Shown: positions 1 to 12,180 of the stretch, piece after piece
Numbering within the stretch: the stretch's first letter is position 1
Layout of the letters: each line of letters opens with the position of its first letter
Origin: Cryphonectria parasitica EP155
Taxonomy: Eukaryota > Ascomycota > Sordariomycetes > Diaporthales > Cryphonectriaceae
NCBI RefSeq assembly: GCF_011745365.1
Contig: NW_024468909.1
Location: 1,922,001 to 1,986,000 of the forward strand
DNA length: 64,000 bases
Direction of reading: 5' to 3'
The notes under the pieces: model-generated
Told to the model about the DNA's origin: nothing
Seen by the model: the letters and a program-made list of their open reading frames with translations, nothing else
Databases searched by the model: none
Program-made: the position numbers and the translations under genes

Positions 1-451
1 CACAAATCATCCGTAGGCCTTTCACTTCTCTTTGGCAGGCTGCAGGACTAACCATCCAAACCTGCACAAAACAGACTAGGCGGACTCAGTGCCACTGAGC
101 AGCGCGAGCTCGAGCAGCGTATGCAGAAACGCCAGGTCAAGGAGTTCGTGAGCGTAAGTTCTTCTCCTCCTCCTCCTCCTCCTCCTCCTCCTTCCCATCG
201 CTCTGTTTGCGGACTCACACCCCCGATCCTTCGGGCGATTGCTAACCTATGCTGGCGACCAGCTCTTTGGCAACCTCGTCGACCACTGCTTTTCCTCCTG
301 CGTCAACGACTTCACCTCTAAGGCCGTCTCCGAGCGCGAAAATGGGTGCGTCTCCCGCTGCGTTCAGAAGTACATGGCTAGCGGCCAGCGGCTGGCCGAG
401 CGGTTCCAGGAGCACAACACAGAGATGGCGACCAAGATGGGACAAAGGTAG
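1..451 (+). CDS. TIM9: Mitochondrial intermembrane-space chaperone Tim9 (3' part; 5' end outside window)
   Basis: Small Tim protein that, with Tim10, escorts hydrophobic inner-membrane precursors across the intermembrane space. Visible exons are about 75-153 and 263-451 (TAG at 449-451). The joined frame runs ...ATEQRELEQR, MQKRQVKEFVS, then LFGNLVDHCFSSC. The twin CX3C motif is complete (CFSSC and CVSRC, eleven residues longer apart than the inner spacing), and the tail RLAERFQEHN is typical of Tim9 rather than Tim10. The intron at 154-262 starts GTAAGT and holds a (CTC)n run and a gctaac branch site. An acceptor near 73-74 (preceded by ctaacc) implies a further upstream exon. No ATG occurs in bases 1-74, so the true start lies outside the window. 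The in-frame ATG at 121 is internal. Confidence 0.88.
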
Positions 452-1010
452 ACGCAGGTGCAAGATACGGAATATTGGGGGGGGGGGGGGGGGCGACAGG
501 GCGCCACGAGAGTCCAAAAGGGCTGAGAGCACAGTACTCCTGTGAGGCTTCTTCTGGCGTCGTGGCTGCCGTGCGTAGAATTCCATATAGTGAGAGGACG
601 AAAGCACGGCTGTTTTGGAGGGAAAGCCATAAAGATGAAATGGAACCAAGACGGCATGCTAGGGGGCTGAGGGCCTGAGTATATTAGTCGATGAGGACCA
701 CGGGGTGAAGTCGCGAGAAACACTCATGTGAAATCACCAGATGGGCTCGGGCAATGGATGCCAACTGCCAGTCATAATGACTTGGCAATTATGAAATGCA
801 GCGGCCAGACATGCTAGCAGCAGCACAATTCTACTCACATATTCATATAACTCGTACACTCTTAGAAATCACATTTCTTGTGCCATTGGTCATGGTATCT
901 CTTGTCCCGCTATCCCGCCAACCATTTTGCTATCCAGCCAAACGCCAAAAATGCTATAGAATTAACCTTCCTTGCTCCGGCTTTCTTGATCCAGTTCATC
1001 TGGGATGTAA
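452..1010. other. Intergenic, convergent 3' ends of TIM9 and NUP188
   Basis: No gene seen in these 559 bases, which must hold both 3' UTRs. A run of 17 G at 477-493 lies 25 bases after the TIM9 stop. Short open frames here overlap the G run or lack any recognisable protein. Confidence 0.7.
477..493. repeat. Poly-G tract (17 G)
   Basis: Uninterrupted G17 in the TIM9 3' flank. It is one of several C/G homopolymers of 11-17 bases in non-coding parts of this window. Confidence 0.95.
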
Positions 1011-4000
1011 TCACTCAAGATCGTCACTAAGCACCTCCTTGACAGCCTCAAGTAATGAGATCACTTTCTCCTCCAGCAAGCTGACGCCCTCCGTAGACGT
1101 CTTCATGTTCTTCCAATCAGCCTCTCGCTGGCCCAGGGCTACCAACCTCTCGCGCAGCATTTTCCTGGTCGACAGCCAATAGTCCACACACTCTAGCACT
1201 GTGGCCGAGTCCCAAGACACCTCCGGAATTTCACGATTGAAATTCGTCCTGTACCCGCTCAAAACGCGTGTCAAAAGTGCAAGTGAGTTGATCTCCGAGA
1301 CGCCCAAGAGTGTGACGAAGTGGACTCCCTTCGAAGCTGTCCTGCTCATGCCTGGTGCTTCTACGCGCTCGGCGCTGCTATCCAGCAGGTTGGGAAACTG
1401 GTTGAGAACGTAGGCGACCTCGGTGGCGATGTTCGGTCCAAGTCCTGGCGCGGACAGCACATTAAGAAGCAGCGGGAGGATGCCCTTCGCCCAGATATCA
1501 TAGCAGCGTTGGGCCCCTATGTTGTCCGCAAAAGGCTTCACGTTCGGTTGCTGGATACGGGTAGTGATGCTGGCTGCAGCAATCTGGGCCAGCAGGCCGT
1601 CAGATGCAAGGTGTTCAGCCATAGCCGGAACGTTGGACAGCTGCAGCAGGAACAGTATGCTGAGCTCTCCATAGATGGGATCGCCGCTGACCGCAAATTT
1701 TTCCGCCCAGGAGAACAAAGATAGCGCAGCCCGACCAACGTCCTCCGAGATCATGATACTCAGGACCTCGCCAGCGTACTCGTCCATGGCTGGTAGGCAT
1801 AAACATGCTTGCAGAATAGCAGTGATGAGGGCCAGGTCTTCTGGTAAGACCGCAACTTCCGTGTCGTGAATGAGCGAGACCAAGGACCGAAAGCCTTGGG
1901 CCACAACTCGGTGTAGAATGTTGAAAACACACTGGGTAACCTCGACGAGTCGGCTGTCATTCGCACTCTTGTTACTATTTGTCGCATTTGCTGAAGAGGT
2001 ACCGTATGCCCGAAGCGCCACATAGAGCATTCTGAGCATTGTTCTCCAGTGTTGAATTTGTTCGGGTACCAGAGGGTTCTCGATGCTGCTCAGAGTGGCC
2101 CATGCAGTGATCAGAAGCTCAGCAGCGTCTCTGGGCGTCAGAGATGTTGGCGGAAGACGTTGCATGATCACCAGTGCAAGGTTTGCACGAGACTTTGTAA
2201 TCCTCAGGAAAATACGTTCGGGTCCCTGTTTGGCTTGATTGCAGTCAAGACATTGTCTCGCGACCTGCATCATCTGAGTAGTGATCAGGTGCTCGTTCGC
2301 CGGAAGACAACTGCTGAGCTCAAGTAGTAGGAACTCCCAAGCATGGAACAGAGCCTGGAAAGATAGTTAGCTTCATGGGCTGCGCCAGACCATTCGGGAT
2401 CACAAAACAACTCACAACTTGCGCGTCCACGAGAGAGAGGTTGAGATTGGCAGCCTGCATCTCATCCCTGAAACCATTTCTCTCCCGTGGCCCAACCCAA
2501 CCCGGATCAAACATCAGCATCCTGTCAGCTACACCAAGTGCATAATAGTAGTCATCGCCAAGTTCTCTGGGCAAGAGAAGCGCCCGCTGAAAACTCTCAA
2601 GCGAGAATCCCGGGTATTGCTTCGAGAAGTTCTTGGCAAAGTTGCCATGCAACGAGCTGTTGTAGCCAGCCACCGTCACACCGTCGCGCAGGTAATAATC
2701 GATGTCATTGGCAAGATCTCGAGCAAACTCCTCCTCGCGACCTGTCTTTCGAAGATGGTAGAGGTGCATTGCAAAGGCTTCTGCGATATAAGCCGCAATA
2801 CGTGCTTCATCGCACGCTCGGCTGGCATCTGTCTTGACAGTCGTGGAGATTGGTTTAAGGTCTCGGACGTAAGCTCGCAACTCATTGAGGCAACTGTTGT
2901 CTTCCTGCGAAGCAAATACAGTCCATTGCCAGTAGTTGTGTGCCGAGGTCAGCAGATCTAAGATCGCCAATGTCTCCGAAGTAGGTAATGTGCTGATTGA
3001 TCGTAAGCGTGTCACAGCCGTCTTGAGAATGGAGTCTGGTGCCAATTTGGACATCTTGCCGTTGCCGCCTAGGGCCTCGCGTGGCGTCTTGCCCGTCAAC
3101 AAGGAATTTGCCATCCAATGCTGTCCGTTACGCATGATGGTGGAGAAGAATGCCCATGCATTCTTAGACTCTGTCGGCCTATCGAAAGGCTTGTCTAGTC
3201 TCGAGATCGTCTGCAGGAATGATCGCGAAACTTGTGGCCCCAAATAACCAAGCAAGGACGGCGCTTCGCTATCTTCACGGTTGATTCGCTCCGCTAGAGC
3301 ACCAAGAAGCGACAGAGTGGGGTCTCTATAGACAGCATCTGTCGCACAAAGCCGAGCTAGTAGCGAGGAACACTTCAGAAGTTGTCCTTCTATCGCAGTT
3401 GCTGGCATCGCTTTGAGGTTTGCAACTCGGATCAGCGTCGTTGCGAGATTCAGAAAAGCAATCTGGCGGTTTGTAATTATCTTTGTCCGCCTCTGATACA
3501 ACGTGGAGTCAGGCAGACCCAGCGCCACCAACATTGAGGCGAGGATCGGTTGAAACCTCAATGACGAGGGGGTCGAGGACAAAAATCCGTCAACGATGTA
3601 GTTTGCAGCCGGTTCCAGGAAGGCTGTCAGTGCCCTCGACCTCTTCTCGCCCTGTGAATCACCTGCACCTGGCGGGCTGTTCGCATCCTTTGCGTCACTT
3701 CCAGATCCGGTACCTAGGGAATAGATGACAAGTCTGTTCAGGACGGGTATCAGGTCGCTAAGAAGAACGCTGCGGTGGACTTCTGATGGGAATCGCCACG
3801 TCAACGAATTCTCAAGGATGTCGACAGACGTATGCGCAATCGAAAGAGTGACTTGACTCAGAGCTTTGTCGGATGTGCCTTGCCAAATGTATTCCATTTC
3901 GGCAGCACGACCGATTGCCTTAGACCCCATTTTTCTGTGAACTGCGCCCGCCACCGAGCTCTCAACCAAGCTAGAGAAAAAGTTCACAACCGTCACCAAA

Positions 4001-6665
4001 AGATCGAACTGTTCGTCGACGAGGTCAAGTGTGCTGGTGATTCTCGATAGCATCCCAGCTTTGGAGGCACTCATCAAAAGGTCGCAGCGTGTCATGTATG
4101 ACCACACCCTGCCTGGACAGATGGGTAATATTGAATCCAAGAACTGTAGGCAAGACGTGATGACACGGATCCCGGACGCCTCCAAGTTCGCCAGGTCGCC
4201 ATCAATATGAGAGTCCAGGGTGTCCGTGATAACAGTAACGATATCCTTGTGGGGTGGTAGGTCGCGGCCGGCTTGTTGAAGAATTTCCAAAGCGGCGGCG
4301 TTACCCGCTGTAAAGGCATTCTTCTTGGCTGCCGCTTTGGCACCCTTGCTGCGAACCATAGTTGCCAGGAGCGAAATCGCCTCTGCAAGGTCATCTGCTT
4401 CCAGCGAGCCAAGAGCCAGGGCGTAGGAATCAGAGCTCAGATTTGTCTCCAGCCGCTTTCCTAACAGTGCAAAAGTCGAATGCACATATTGGAGCTGGAC
4501 AATTCGGCTCGAGTCAGACGCAAGCTGGCCTTGAGTTCCAGCAGGTATGCAGAAAGGCTCCTCGCCTGCCATGAGACGTTTGCGAGACGGAAGGACGGAG
4601 AACAATGGGACGTCCCTGACCAGTTCCAGCTTCCCCAAGTCCGTCTCTTCTCCTGAGAATTCCCAAAAAGGATCGGGCAGGTGGAATGTCAGTGCTGGAG
4701 TAGTGGCAAGGATACGTCCGAGCTCCGAAGCCGCATGCTCGGAAAAGGAGGTGGATATTATCTTGCAAAGATTGGTAAATGGCGTGAATTCGTAAGGCCA
4801 CCTGAGCCAGACCTGGCTCAGATAAAATTGAACCGTCAGGCGGTCGTCCATAGCTTTGACGACAATGTCCTCCCTGGCGCTCAAAGTCCTGCCATTGTAG
4901 ATCTCCCAATATCCCCGACCTGCTGAGAGAACCGCGAAGAATGTCGAGATGGATTCAGATATGTAGCCGACGACGGGGAAACTGAAGTTGAGGAAGTCAA
5001 GCAAAACGAAACGCAGCCTCGCTCCAAGATATGGGCGGAAAGGTGCATTGTGTGACTCCCCTAGGCCAAGGGCCATCTCGGTCAAAAAATTGTGCATCTG
5101 ACCTCCAGCGGTCACAGCCATCGCCAACTGCTCGATGCGCTGCATGTCTTGCTGTTGCTGACTGTTTCCGAATACAGTGTTCAAAAACTTGTCGTATGAC
5201 TGTGATTCCATGGACACAATGCTCCCAGCAGATGAGCGTCTCCCGACTCCAGGGCGGGCTTCGACATGCTGTATTTCGCGTTCAAACCCCTCCTGCGCCT
5301 GTCTGTTTTGCTGCAGGTCTCTCCTCTCTTGCCGCTCATGATGCGATGCAAGCATCTGCTGCAAAATCAGAGTCCACGAGAAGATGACTGGGTCAGCCGT
5401 AACGAAGCCGGCATTGGCTGCGTTGTTGATGGTCTCGTCGACTTGCTTCAATACTTCCTCCGAGGTGATGTAAGAATCCTCGTCAGGGTGCAAAGTCACC
5501 TCTGAATCGCCATCGAGGAAGGGAACAGATCTCGGAAGGTTGAGAAGCTTCATCGATATGATACAGACGAGAGACTTGATCGGCTGTAGTATTTCGGCCG
5601 TCTGATCGTCCACACCTTGCAACTGATCCAAAAAACCGTAAACATCAATGAACTCGAACCAAGTAGAGACGATCTGTGCGGGAAGAAAAGTGTCGACAAG
5701 GTCGATGATCTGGAATATAGATGACAGGAGGTGCAGAGTCTCCGTGACGACTGTCCTGACCCAGTCAAGCTCAAGATTCATAACATCCAGGACCCCCGAC
5801 GGTCCCTTGTCGATGCGGCCTACGTAAACCGGCAATAGCTCAAGGTATTTGGTCAAGAGGCCTTCGCGTCTTGCGTGCCTCACACCAGCCAGATTGGCGT
5901 CGCCAAAGGTTGTCTGCAGTAGTTGTTGGTGCAGTGCTGCTCTAGATCCCACTAGCCTCGTGCTTGCGTGCTCGAGCATCAAGTTCAGCAGAGCGTCAAC
6001 AAACATCATGAAGTAGCGCCGTTCAGACATATAGGTCTCGAGCAGCCGCCGGCGTCTGCCCGTTTCCATATTGAAGTTTGACCATATCGTTTCCACGTCT
6101 ACGCTCTCGGCCGCGTTGACAGACGCCAGAAGCGAGTTTGCCTGTGTGCCGTCGGCACCAACAGCTTGCTGAAGATTTATGACGTCTTGAGTCGACAGAG
6201 GGCCAGAGAGGTGGCTCTGTGCGCGAGTCTGAAACTCGATGACAACGATGCGCAGCGCGGCAACTTCATTGATGTCGGCAGTCTGGCTCAGCCACAGGGT
6301 GTCTTCCTTGAGAACCTTGATGTCGTACTTGTCGTTCTGGGTAGGTGTGACATTTATAGCGGCTGTCCTGGTCTCGAAGTCGGATTTGCTCGTGGCATCG
6401 GCCTTGCTGAATGCCTTGGAAGGATCCTGGAGAAACGTGTGGACGTGGGTATCGCGAAGAAAGTCGGAAACAACATCGCTTGACAGACGGTCGTCGGAAA
6501 TATCTTGCAGGGCTGGTGCGACCAGCTTCCAAGAACTATAGAATTGTCAGGAGGGCTGTGCGACTACAACGGGAACGAGAGGGCATATGCGCACAGCAGT
6601 ACTTTGTCACCCTTCAAGCATTGGTCCAAGGGTGGAAAGTAAACAGCGTCTGGTGGTGAGGCCAT
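1011..6665 (-). CDS. NUP188: Nucleoporin Nup188 (inner ring of the nuclear pore)
   Basis: Large alpha-solenoid scaffold nucleoporin of the inner ring of the nuclear pore, related to Nup192. Exons on the minus strand: 6665-6595, 6535-2416, 2354-1011 (TGA at 1011-1013), giving about 1844 aa, close to the family length. The introns (6536-6594, 59 nt; 2355-2415, 61 nt) have GTGCGC and GTGAGT donors. The joined N-terminus (MASPPDAVYFPPLDQCL, then VLLSWKLVAPAL) and internal blocks such as LSTQDV, CPGRVWSYMTRC, LTGKTPREAL, SLHGNFAKNF and, across the second splice, DAQV-ALFHAWEFLL match the Nup188 pattern rather than Nup192. No transmembrane segment or FG repeat is seen. The gene is divergent from trpC and convergent with TIM9. 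Family identity is firm; exact splice sites are inferred. Confidence 0.93.
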
Positions 6666-7432
6666 GGTCGCAAGGCTCAGCAAGCAACGCTTGGAGTGTG
6701 GTGGTGGCGAGCAGTCATGGACAGTAAGGGTCAAGAGATTTAAAGAGTTGAGATGGCTGGACGGATTGATCGAGTGAAATGGGCCAGTGTTGATTTGAGG
6801 GAAACGTTATGGCCGTCGGGTTGCGGTTGAGTCGTGGGGAAGCTCAGCAGAACGCGCTGGACGTGTTGCCGCAGTAAAGCTTCCAGAAAATATCAACCCC
6901 GGCAGGCCCAAGGCCATGGGAGCTCTGAACCCCCTACTAGTACCAGCCTTTTAGATAAGCGATAAAACCAGGTACTCAGGTACTACTGTACAAGGTACGC
7001 CAAAAACGGGCTCCAGGTTGATCGTTGTACTAAAATTTGAGCCTCTACGCTGTAAGCACCAAACCCTGTCGCTAGACGACCAGACTTTTGAAAGTGAAGT
7101 ATCACTTAGCTGTCAATATCCTCAACAAACCGAAGTGCTCACCTCAAACCAGCCTCCAGATCAAGGTTGATCCGAAATCCGAGTCAGAAAGCCTAATCAG
7201 CGGTCTCTGAGGCATAATTCTTTACTACTTTGGCTCATAACGTATTTATTTTCTTTGTCCACTGAGACAACATTGAACTCTGCAAAGCAGCTTGGTGACT
7301 CACCCTCCTTCATCTTGGCTGTTTCGACCTTTTCTGCTCATCTGGCCTCAATACAGAGCCTTTCCAGAGCCTCTCCTCTCAAACTACCAGCAACTTCTCT
7401 TTTCGAAACACTTTCCCTGCACCTGATTCAGG
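6666..7432. promoter_or_regulatory. Shared divergent promoter region of NUP188 and trpC
   Basis: A 767-base divergent intergenic region. The trpC-proximal 200 bases are C/T-rich, as expected of a fungal leader. It contains a cluster of AGTAC/GGTAC words at about 6946-7030 and a TGACTCA element at 7296-7302. No further gene seen. Confidence 0.6.
7296..7302 (+). promoter_or_regulatory. TGACTCA, CPC1/GCN4-type general amino-acid control site
   Basis: Perfect TGACTCA 131 bases before the trpC ATG. CPC1/CpcA/Gcn4 bZIP factors bind this sequence and activate amino-acid genes, including tryptophan genes, on starvation. The site is seen; its function is inferred. It may lie inside the transcribed leader. 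Confidence 0.55.
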
Positions 7433-9718
7433 ATGGCTGCGTTGGACCTGATAGACCACTCTCCTCATCATCCGGATCCCTCACCAGCTGTCCCTACAGC
7501 CTCCAACCTCATTCTCATCGACAATTATGACTCCTTCACATACAATGTCTACCAGTATCTAGTACTAGAGGGGGCGACCGTCACAGTATTCCGCAACGAC
7601 CAGATCACCCTCGATGAGCTGATTGCCAGGAAGCCCACGCAGTTGGTTGTCAGTCCTGGCCCAGGACATCCACAGACGGATTCTGGCCTTAGTCGAGATG
7701 CAATCCGCCATTTTGCAGGCAAGATCCCGATTTTCGGGGTTTGTATGGGGCAGCAATGCATTCTCGATGTCTACGGTGGTGATGTCAGCCAAACAGGCGA
7801 AATCCTACATGGCAAGACATCACCATTGTGCCATGACTCCAAGGGAGTCTACTCCGGTCTATCGCAGGGTCTGCCTGTCACCCGATATCATTCCCTCGCC
7901 GGCACCCACGTGTCATTACCGCCTTGTCTGGAAGTGACCTCCTGGATTGCAAAGGAAGACGATGGTACGCAGGGCGTCATCATGGGCGTCCGCCACAAGG
8001 AGTTCACAATTGAGGGAGTTCAGTTCCACCCTGAGAGCATTCTTTCAGCCGATGGTAGAGCCATGTTCAAGAATTTCCTGCTCACCCAAGGAGGTACATG
8101 GGCCGAGAGTCAGCGACTGCAGAAAAACAGGACAATAGTTGAGACACAGTCTACCTCGACCGCCCCAAAGAAGAACAACATTCTCCAGCAAATCTATGCA
8201 CATCGGAGAATTGCGGTCGCCGCCCAGAGGGAGATTCCGTCGCAAAGGCTAGCAGACCTGCAAGCTGCCTATGATCTCAACTGCGCCCCGCCACTTGTCC
8301 CATTTGTCGAACGTCTACGCAGGTCTCCTTTTGATGTCTCCCTCATGGCTGAGATCAAGAGAGCGTCTCCTTCAAAGGGTGTCTTTGCTCTCGACATTGT
8401 CGCCCCTACGCAGGCCAGGAAGTACGCGCTCGCGGGAGCGAGCGTCATCTCAGTTTTGACCGAGCCTGAGTGGTTCAAGGGCAGTATCGAAGACCTGCGA
8501 GCAGTCCGGCAGGTCCTGAACGCGATGCCGAACCGGCCGGCCATCCTTCGGAAGGAATTTGTCTTCGATGAATATCAGATCCTTGAAGCACGTCTTGCAG
8601 GCGCCGACACCATTCTTCTCATTGTCAAGATGCTCGACACGGAGTTGCTCGAGCGCCTGTACAAGTACTCTTTGTCCCTTGGTATGGAGCCTCTTGTCGA
8701 AGTTCAAAATGCCGAGGAGATGACCACAGCCGTGAAGCTCGGCGCTAAGGCCATTGGCGTGAACAACCGCAACCTTGAGACTTTCGAGGTCGACCTGGGA
8801 ACTACGAGGAGCTTGCGAAGCATGGTTCCACAGGAAACTATCATCTGCGCCCTTAGTGGTATCAACTCCCACAAGGACGTCCAGGACTGCAAGAGTGACG
8901 GTGTCAATGCCGTTCTTGTCGGAGAGGCGATTATGCGGGCTCCCGATGCGTCCATATTCATCCATGAACTCTGCTCGGGCGCAACAGCACCTCCAGCGAA
9001 AGCTAATGCTCTACCACTTCTTGTGAAAATCTGCGGAACGCGTAGCGCTGAAGCCGCAGTTGAAGCCGTGAAAGCAGGCGCCGACTTGGTGGGCATGATA
9101 CTGGTGCCTGGTACAAAGCGCTGCGTCTCTCATGAGACGGCCCTGGCTATCTCGCAAGCAGTTCATGAGAATCGCACAAGAAATTCCAATGCAGCACCTA
9201 CCGATCGCTCTAACATGGCTGTGGATTGCTTCTCCGTCGCGAGGCGCACATTGACGGGCAGAGGCCCGCTTGTTGTTGGTGTCTTCATGAATCAGTCTTT
9301 GGAAGAGGTGCTCGAGAAGCAGAAGCTGTACGACCTTGACGTCGTTCAGCTACACGGGAAGGAACCTGTCGAGTGGGCTCATCTCATTCCTGTGCCAGTC
9401 ATTCACAAATTTAGCCCAGGCGAGCCCGGTCTGGGGTCCCGTGGCTATCATGTCCTTCCCCTGCTGGACTCTGGGTCGGGGTCGGGACAACTGCTCAACC
9501 ATGCTACCGTCCGCGCAGAACTTCTCAAGGACGATGGTCTGACGTTCCTGTTCGCCGGCGGACTCAACCCTGACAACGTTGCGGAGGCCGTGGGTGCAGT
9601 CGGCCCTCTCTCCTCAAGAATAGTCGGTGTCGATGTGAGCAGCGGTGTAGAAGTGGACGGGAAACAGGATTTGGACTTAATTCGGGCTTTCGTCAAGGCA
9701 GCCAAGGCGATCAAGTAA
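7433..9718 (+). CDS. trpC: Trifunctional tryptophan biosynthesis enzyme: GATase / IGP synthase / PRA isomerase
   Basis: Intronless, 761 aa. It provides the glutamine amidotransferase part of anthranilate synthase, phosphoribosylanthranilate isomerase and indole-3-glycerol-phosphate synthase, in the fungal TrpC/Trp-1 order. GATase spans about residues 25-215, with the nucleophile in GVCMGQQC (Cys104) and the His199/Glu201 pair in [10 protein letters not shown] synthase spans about 240-520 ([32 protein letters not shown]). PRA isomerase spans about 527-761 (VKICGTRS near its start, VDVSSGVE near its end). All three modules look complete. The start at 7433 is the first ATG before the conserved [13 protein letters not shown]. 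The product should be cytosolic and pair with anthranilate synthase component I, which is not in this window. A CPC1-type site upstream fits amino-acid control. Confidence 0.97.
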   Translation: MAALDLIDHSPHHPDPSPAVPTASNLILIDNYDSFTYNVYQYLVLEGATVTVFRNDQITLDELIARKPTQLVVSPGPGHPQTDSGLSRDAIRHFAGKIPIFGVCMGQQCILDVYGGDVSQTGEILHGKTSPLCHDSKGVYSGLSQGLPVTRYHSLAGTHVSLPPCLEVTSWIAKEDDGTQGVIMGVRHKEFTIEGVQFHPESILSADGRAMFKNFLLTQGGTWAESQRLQKNRTIVETQSTSTAPKKNNILQQIYAHRRIAVAAQREIPSQRLADLQAAYDLNCAPPLVPFVERLRRSPFDVSLMAEIKRASPSKGVFALDIVAPTQARKYALAGASVISVLTEPEWFKGSIEDLRAVRQVLNAMPNRPAILRKEFVFDEYQILEARLAGADTILLIVKMLDTELLERLYKYSLSLGMEPLVEVQNAEEMTTAVKLGAKAIGVNNRNLETFEVDLGTTRSLRSMVPQETIICALSGINSHKDVQDCKSDGVNAVLVGEAIMRAPDASIFIHELCSGATAPPAKANALPLLVKICGTRSAEAAVEAVKAGADLVGMILVPGTKRCVSHETALAISQAVHENRTRNSNAAPTDRSNMAVDCFSVARRTLTGRGPLVVGVFMNQSLEEVLEKQKLYDLDVVQLHGKEPVEWAHLIPVPVIHKFSPGEPGLGSRGYHVLPLLDSGSGSGQLLNHATVRAELLKDDGLTFLFAGGLNPDNVAEAVGAVGPLSSRIVGVDVSSGVEVDGKQDLDLIRAFVKAAKAIK

Positions 9719-10648
9719 AGATTCCGCACATTGTCATAATAACTTGCTCGCAATGTGGATATTTCTAGAATTAGAGAGAGGATATCAATATGCTTTGCAA
9801 CTCCCGCATAAATTTGATTGCAGGCACCATGGATACGTGTAGAACGATGCTGGTGGTTACTGGTCTTCGGAGGCCATGGTCTATGATGGACGGCCGCAGA
9901 CATCACCAGAAGTGATATTAAAATGAATGCACGCCTACTGACAATTCCCCCCTGTATAGCCATCGCCTTTCAGAAGATTGTGTCCCGGGCTGTACAAGGA
10001 ACTCAGAGGACAACATCAACTTACGAAACTTCGGTAATACGACTTCTCAAAGGACACTCTCCTGTGGGATGCGCGAGGTCTCCGTCAACGCCTGAAAGAC
10101 GAGCCTTCGTCGTCAAACGTTCGACCTTTTTTCCCCTCCATATGAGGCAGCGTTTACTCCAAAGCATTCAGAATTTCAACGTACTTTCCTCACCTTTCCT
10201 CGTCTCTCCATTTGCAACACAGATTTTTTCAGCTTCCCTTGCCCCAACCTTCTCTTTGCTTCGATCTTGCTCCACCAAATAGTATCACAAGGCAGTCCGA
10301 AGAGGATATTTGACTTGGCCTCCCATCGTGCCTTTGCCAAAGAGGTTCAAGAACTTGAATGCTGCGGATACTCTCCCTCTTCTTCACCCTTTCTGTTCCT
10401 CTTGATCTGGCGCAGGCACCGACTGTTTATACACATCGGCAGCAATAATCACCACGCGGTTGTCAACAGCACATTTCTTCTTCTATTATTCTTCTCCAAA
10501 CGTCAGATCTCACAATACTTGAGTGGTTCACACAGCTCTTTCCAATTCTTGTGCTGCTTCTCAACAAAAGGAAGAAGAAGCAGAAGAAGAAAAGCAGACA
10601 GCGGTCTTCTCTTTCTTAAAATCACCCAACTCCAGAATCTCAAGCACT
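9719..10648. other. Intergenic: trpC 3' flank and pyrimidine-rich leader of the BRCT gene
   Basis: No gene recognised in 930 bases. From about 10130 to 10600 the plus strand is strongly C/T-rich, typical of a fungal promoter and leader. A frame in phase with the next gene is open back to an ATG-less position near 10523, so the start could be moved upstream only with a non-AUG codon. Confidence 0.55.
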
Positions 10649-12180
10649 ATGCGGTCCCTCAAGTCCATCGTGATCCTCATCGTTGGCAATCTGGGCGAGG
10701 ACGCCTTCGTCACTGCCGACTGGTCGAATCCTCAGAAACTTGCCACTGAAATCAAGAGAGCTGGCATGCGCCAAGTCGACCATCTGTGCAAGCAGGTGAC
10801 TCACCTCGTCGTCAGCCGACGCGCTTTCAAAGACAAAGCCCCGGAAGGTACGTCAGCTAGTAGTCTCATTTAAAAAATGCAGAAGAAGAAAAGAGAAAGA
10901 GAAGAAGGCCGGTTCTATCCCTTGGAATTGACACTTGGAAATTACTAGTCCGGAAGGTTCTCGCGATGAGGCCGAGCAAGAGAAAGCCTGCAATCGTTAC
11001 CTGGGACTGGCTGGACGACGTGATCGCAGACAAAAAGTACTATGGGCACTACGATGTGTACCACCCAGGCAAACCTCGCGACATCAACGCAATCAATGCT
11101 AAGCGTTGTAAAAAGGTGAAGGTCACCAAAGATGAGGCCTTTCCGGAAGGTGAGGATGCTACTGCATCGCATCAGACTGATCAACAGACTTCCCGCAAGG
11201 GCAGCCAGCAGAACCCGAAACCGTCAACCCCCGCGAAGAAGGAGGAGACGACGACAGCAGTGCACCTGGCGGCTAAGTCGGTCAGTGGAGGGAGCTTCAA
11301 AAAGACGACCGAGGTACCTCAAATCCAGGAAACAACCGAGAAGAGCATTGACAAGCACATTGACCAGTTTAAGTCTGCTCCTGAGGAGAAGAAGAATAAG
11401 AGGGAGGAGGAGGCTGGTGAAAAGAAAGCCGTCTCATCTGGAAAGACCAGCCCCCAGAAGCACACCAGTGTGGGACTAGGCCCGCACGTCTTGGATAGAA
11501 AGACGCCAAGTGAGCGCGAAGCCAGTCTGGCCCCTGTCAAGAAAGTCCTCGATGTCGAGGACTTCGAGAGTCTTCAAGCTTGGGTGGTCGCAGCAGCTCT
11601 ACGGCCTTTCAAAGATGACAAGGACCAGTTCCAGTACTGTATCGAGCTCAAGAACGGTGACTCGAGATGGATGCTGAAGCTTGAGACGTCTACTTCCCAC
11701 TCTGTCAAGAAGATGTATCGAGTTTGGGCAGGTCTATATGATACGTCTCCTCGCGCCAGGTGCCAGCAGACGAGGGGTCCAACGCGGGACTTTCAAGAGG
11801 CGATGGACCACTTCAAAACCTTCTTTCAACGAAAGAGTGGATACAGATGGGACGAACGTCTATTGAGGGCAGGCAAGGACCAGCCAGAGTGGCATTACCA
11901 GGCCCCGGCTGAAGGAAAACCCACGGGCACTGTTCCTCCCGAGTATACACCTGGCCATCCAAAGTGTGTCAAGGTTGAGAAACTGGCACCCCTCAACTTG
12001 CACGGTTTGATATGCCGGACGAAAGAGGATGCAGCCAATAATCCACAGCACCCGATGGAGGCTAAGAAGGACGATACATCCAGCGTGCTGCAGAGAAAGC
12101 GTAAGGCAGATGATGAACTCCGCGCGGAGAGCTCAGTACCCAGCTTCAAATGGATGAAACACAGCCGTCACGACGAATAA
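10649..12180 (+). CDS. BRCT plus WGR-like domain protein, no PARP catalytic domain
   Basis: Exons 10649-10847 and 10949-12180, about 476 aa; the intron (10848-10948) begins GTACGT and ends ctag. An N-terminal BRCT-like fold spans about residues 1-95: a hydrophobic strand after the start, VTHLVVSRRAF in the middle, and IVTWDWLDDVI with the hallmark Trp near its end. A low-complexity Lys/Glu linker follows (about 130-265). Residues about 290-375 resemble a WGR domain as found in PARPs (YCIELKNGDSRW, KMYRVWAGLYD, AMDHFKTFFQRKSGYRWDER). The frame then ends with no PARP regulatory or catalytic domain. Both domains suggest a nuclear DNA-break or nucleic-acid binding role. It could be a PARP-derived scaffold; substrate and partners are unknown. 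Confidence 0.72.

Noticed and set aside
1011..6665. First impression of Nup192/Nup205 for the large minus-strand solenoid protein
   Set aside because: After joining exon 1 the N-terminus and several internal blocks follow Nup188, and the length fits Nup188.
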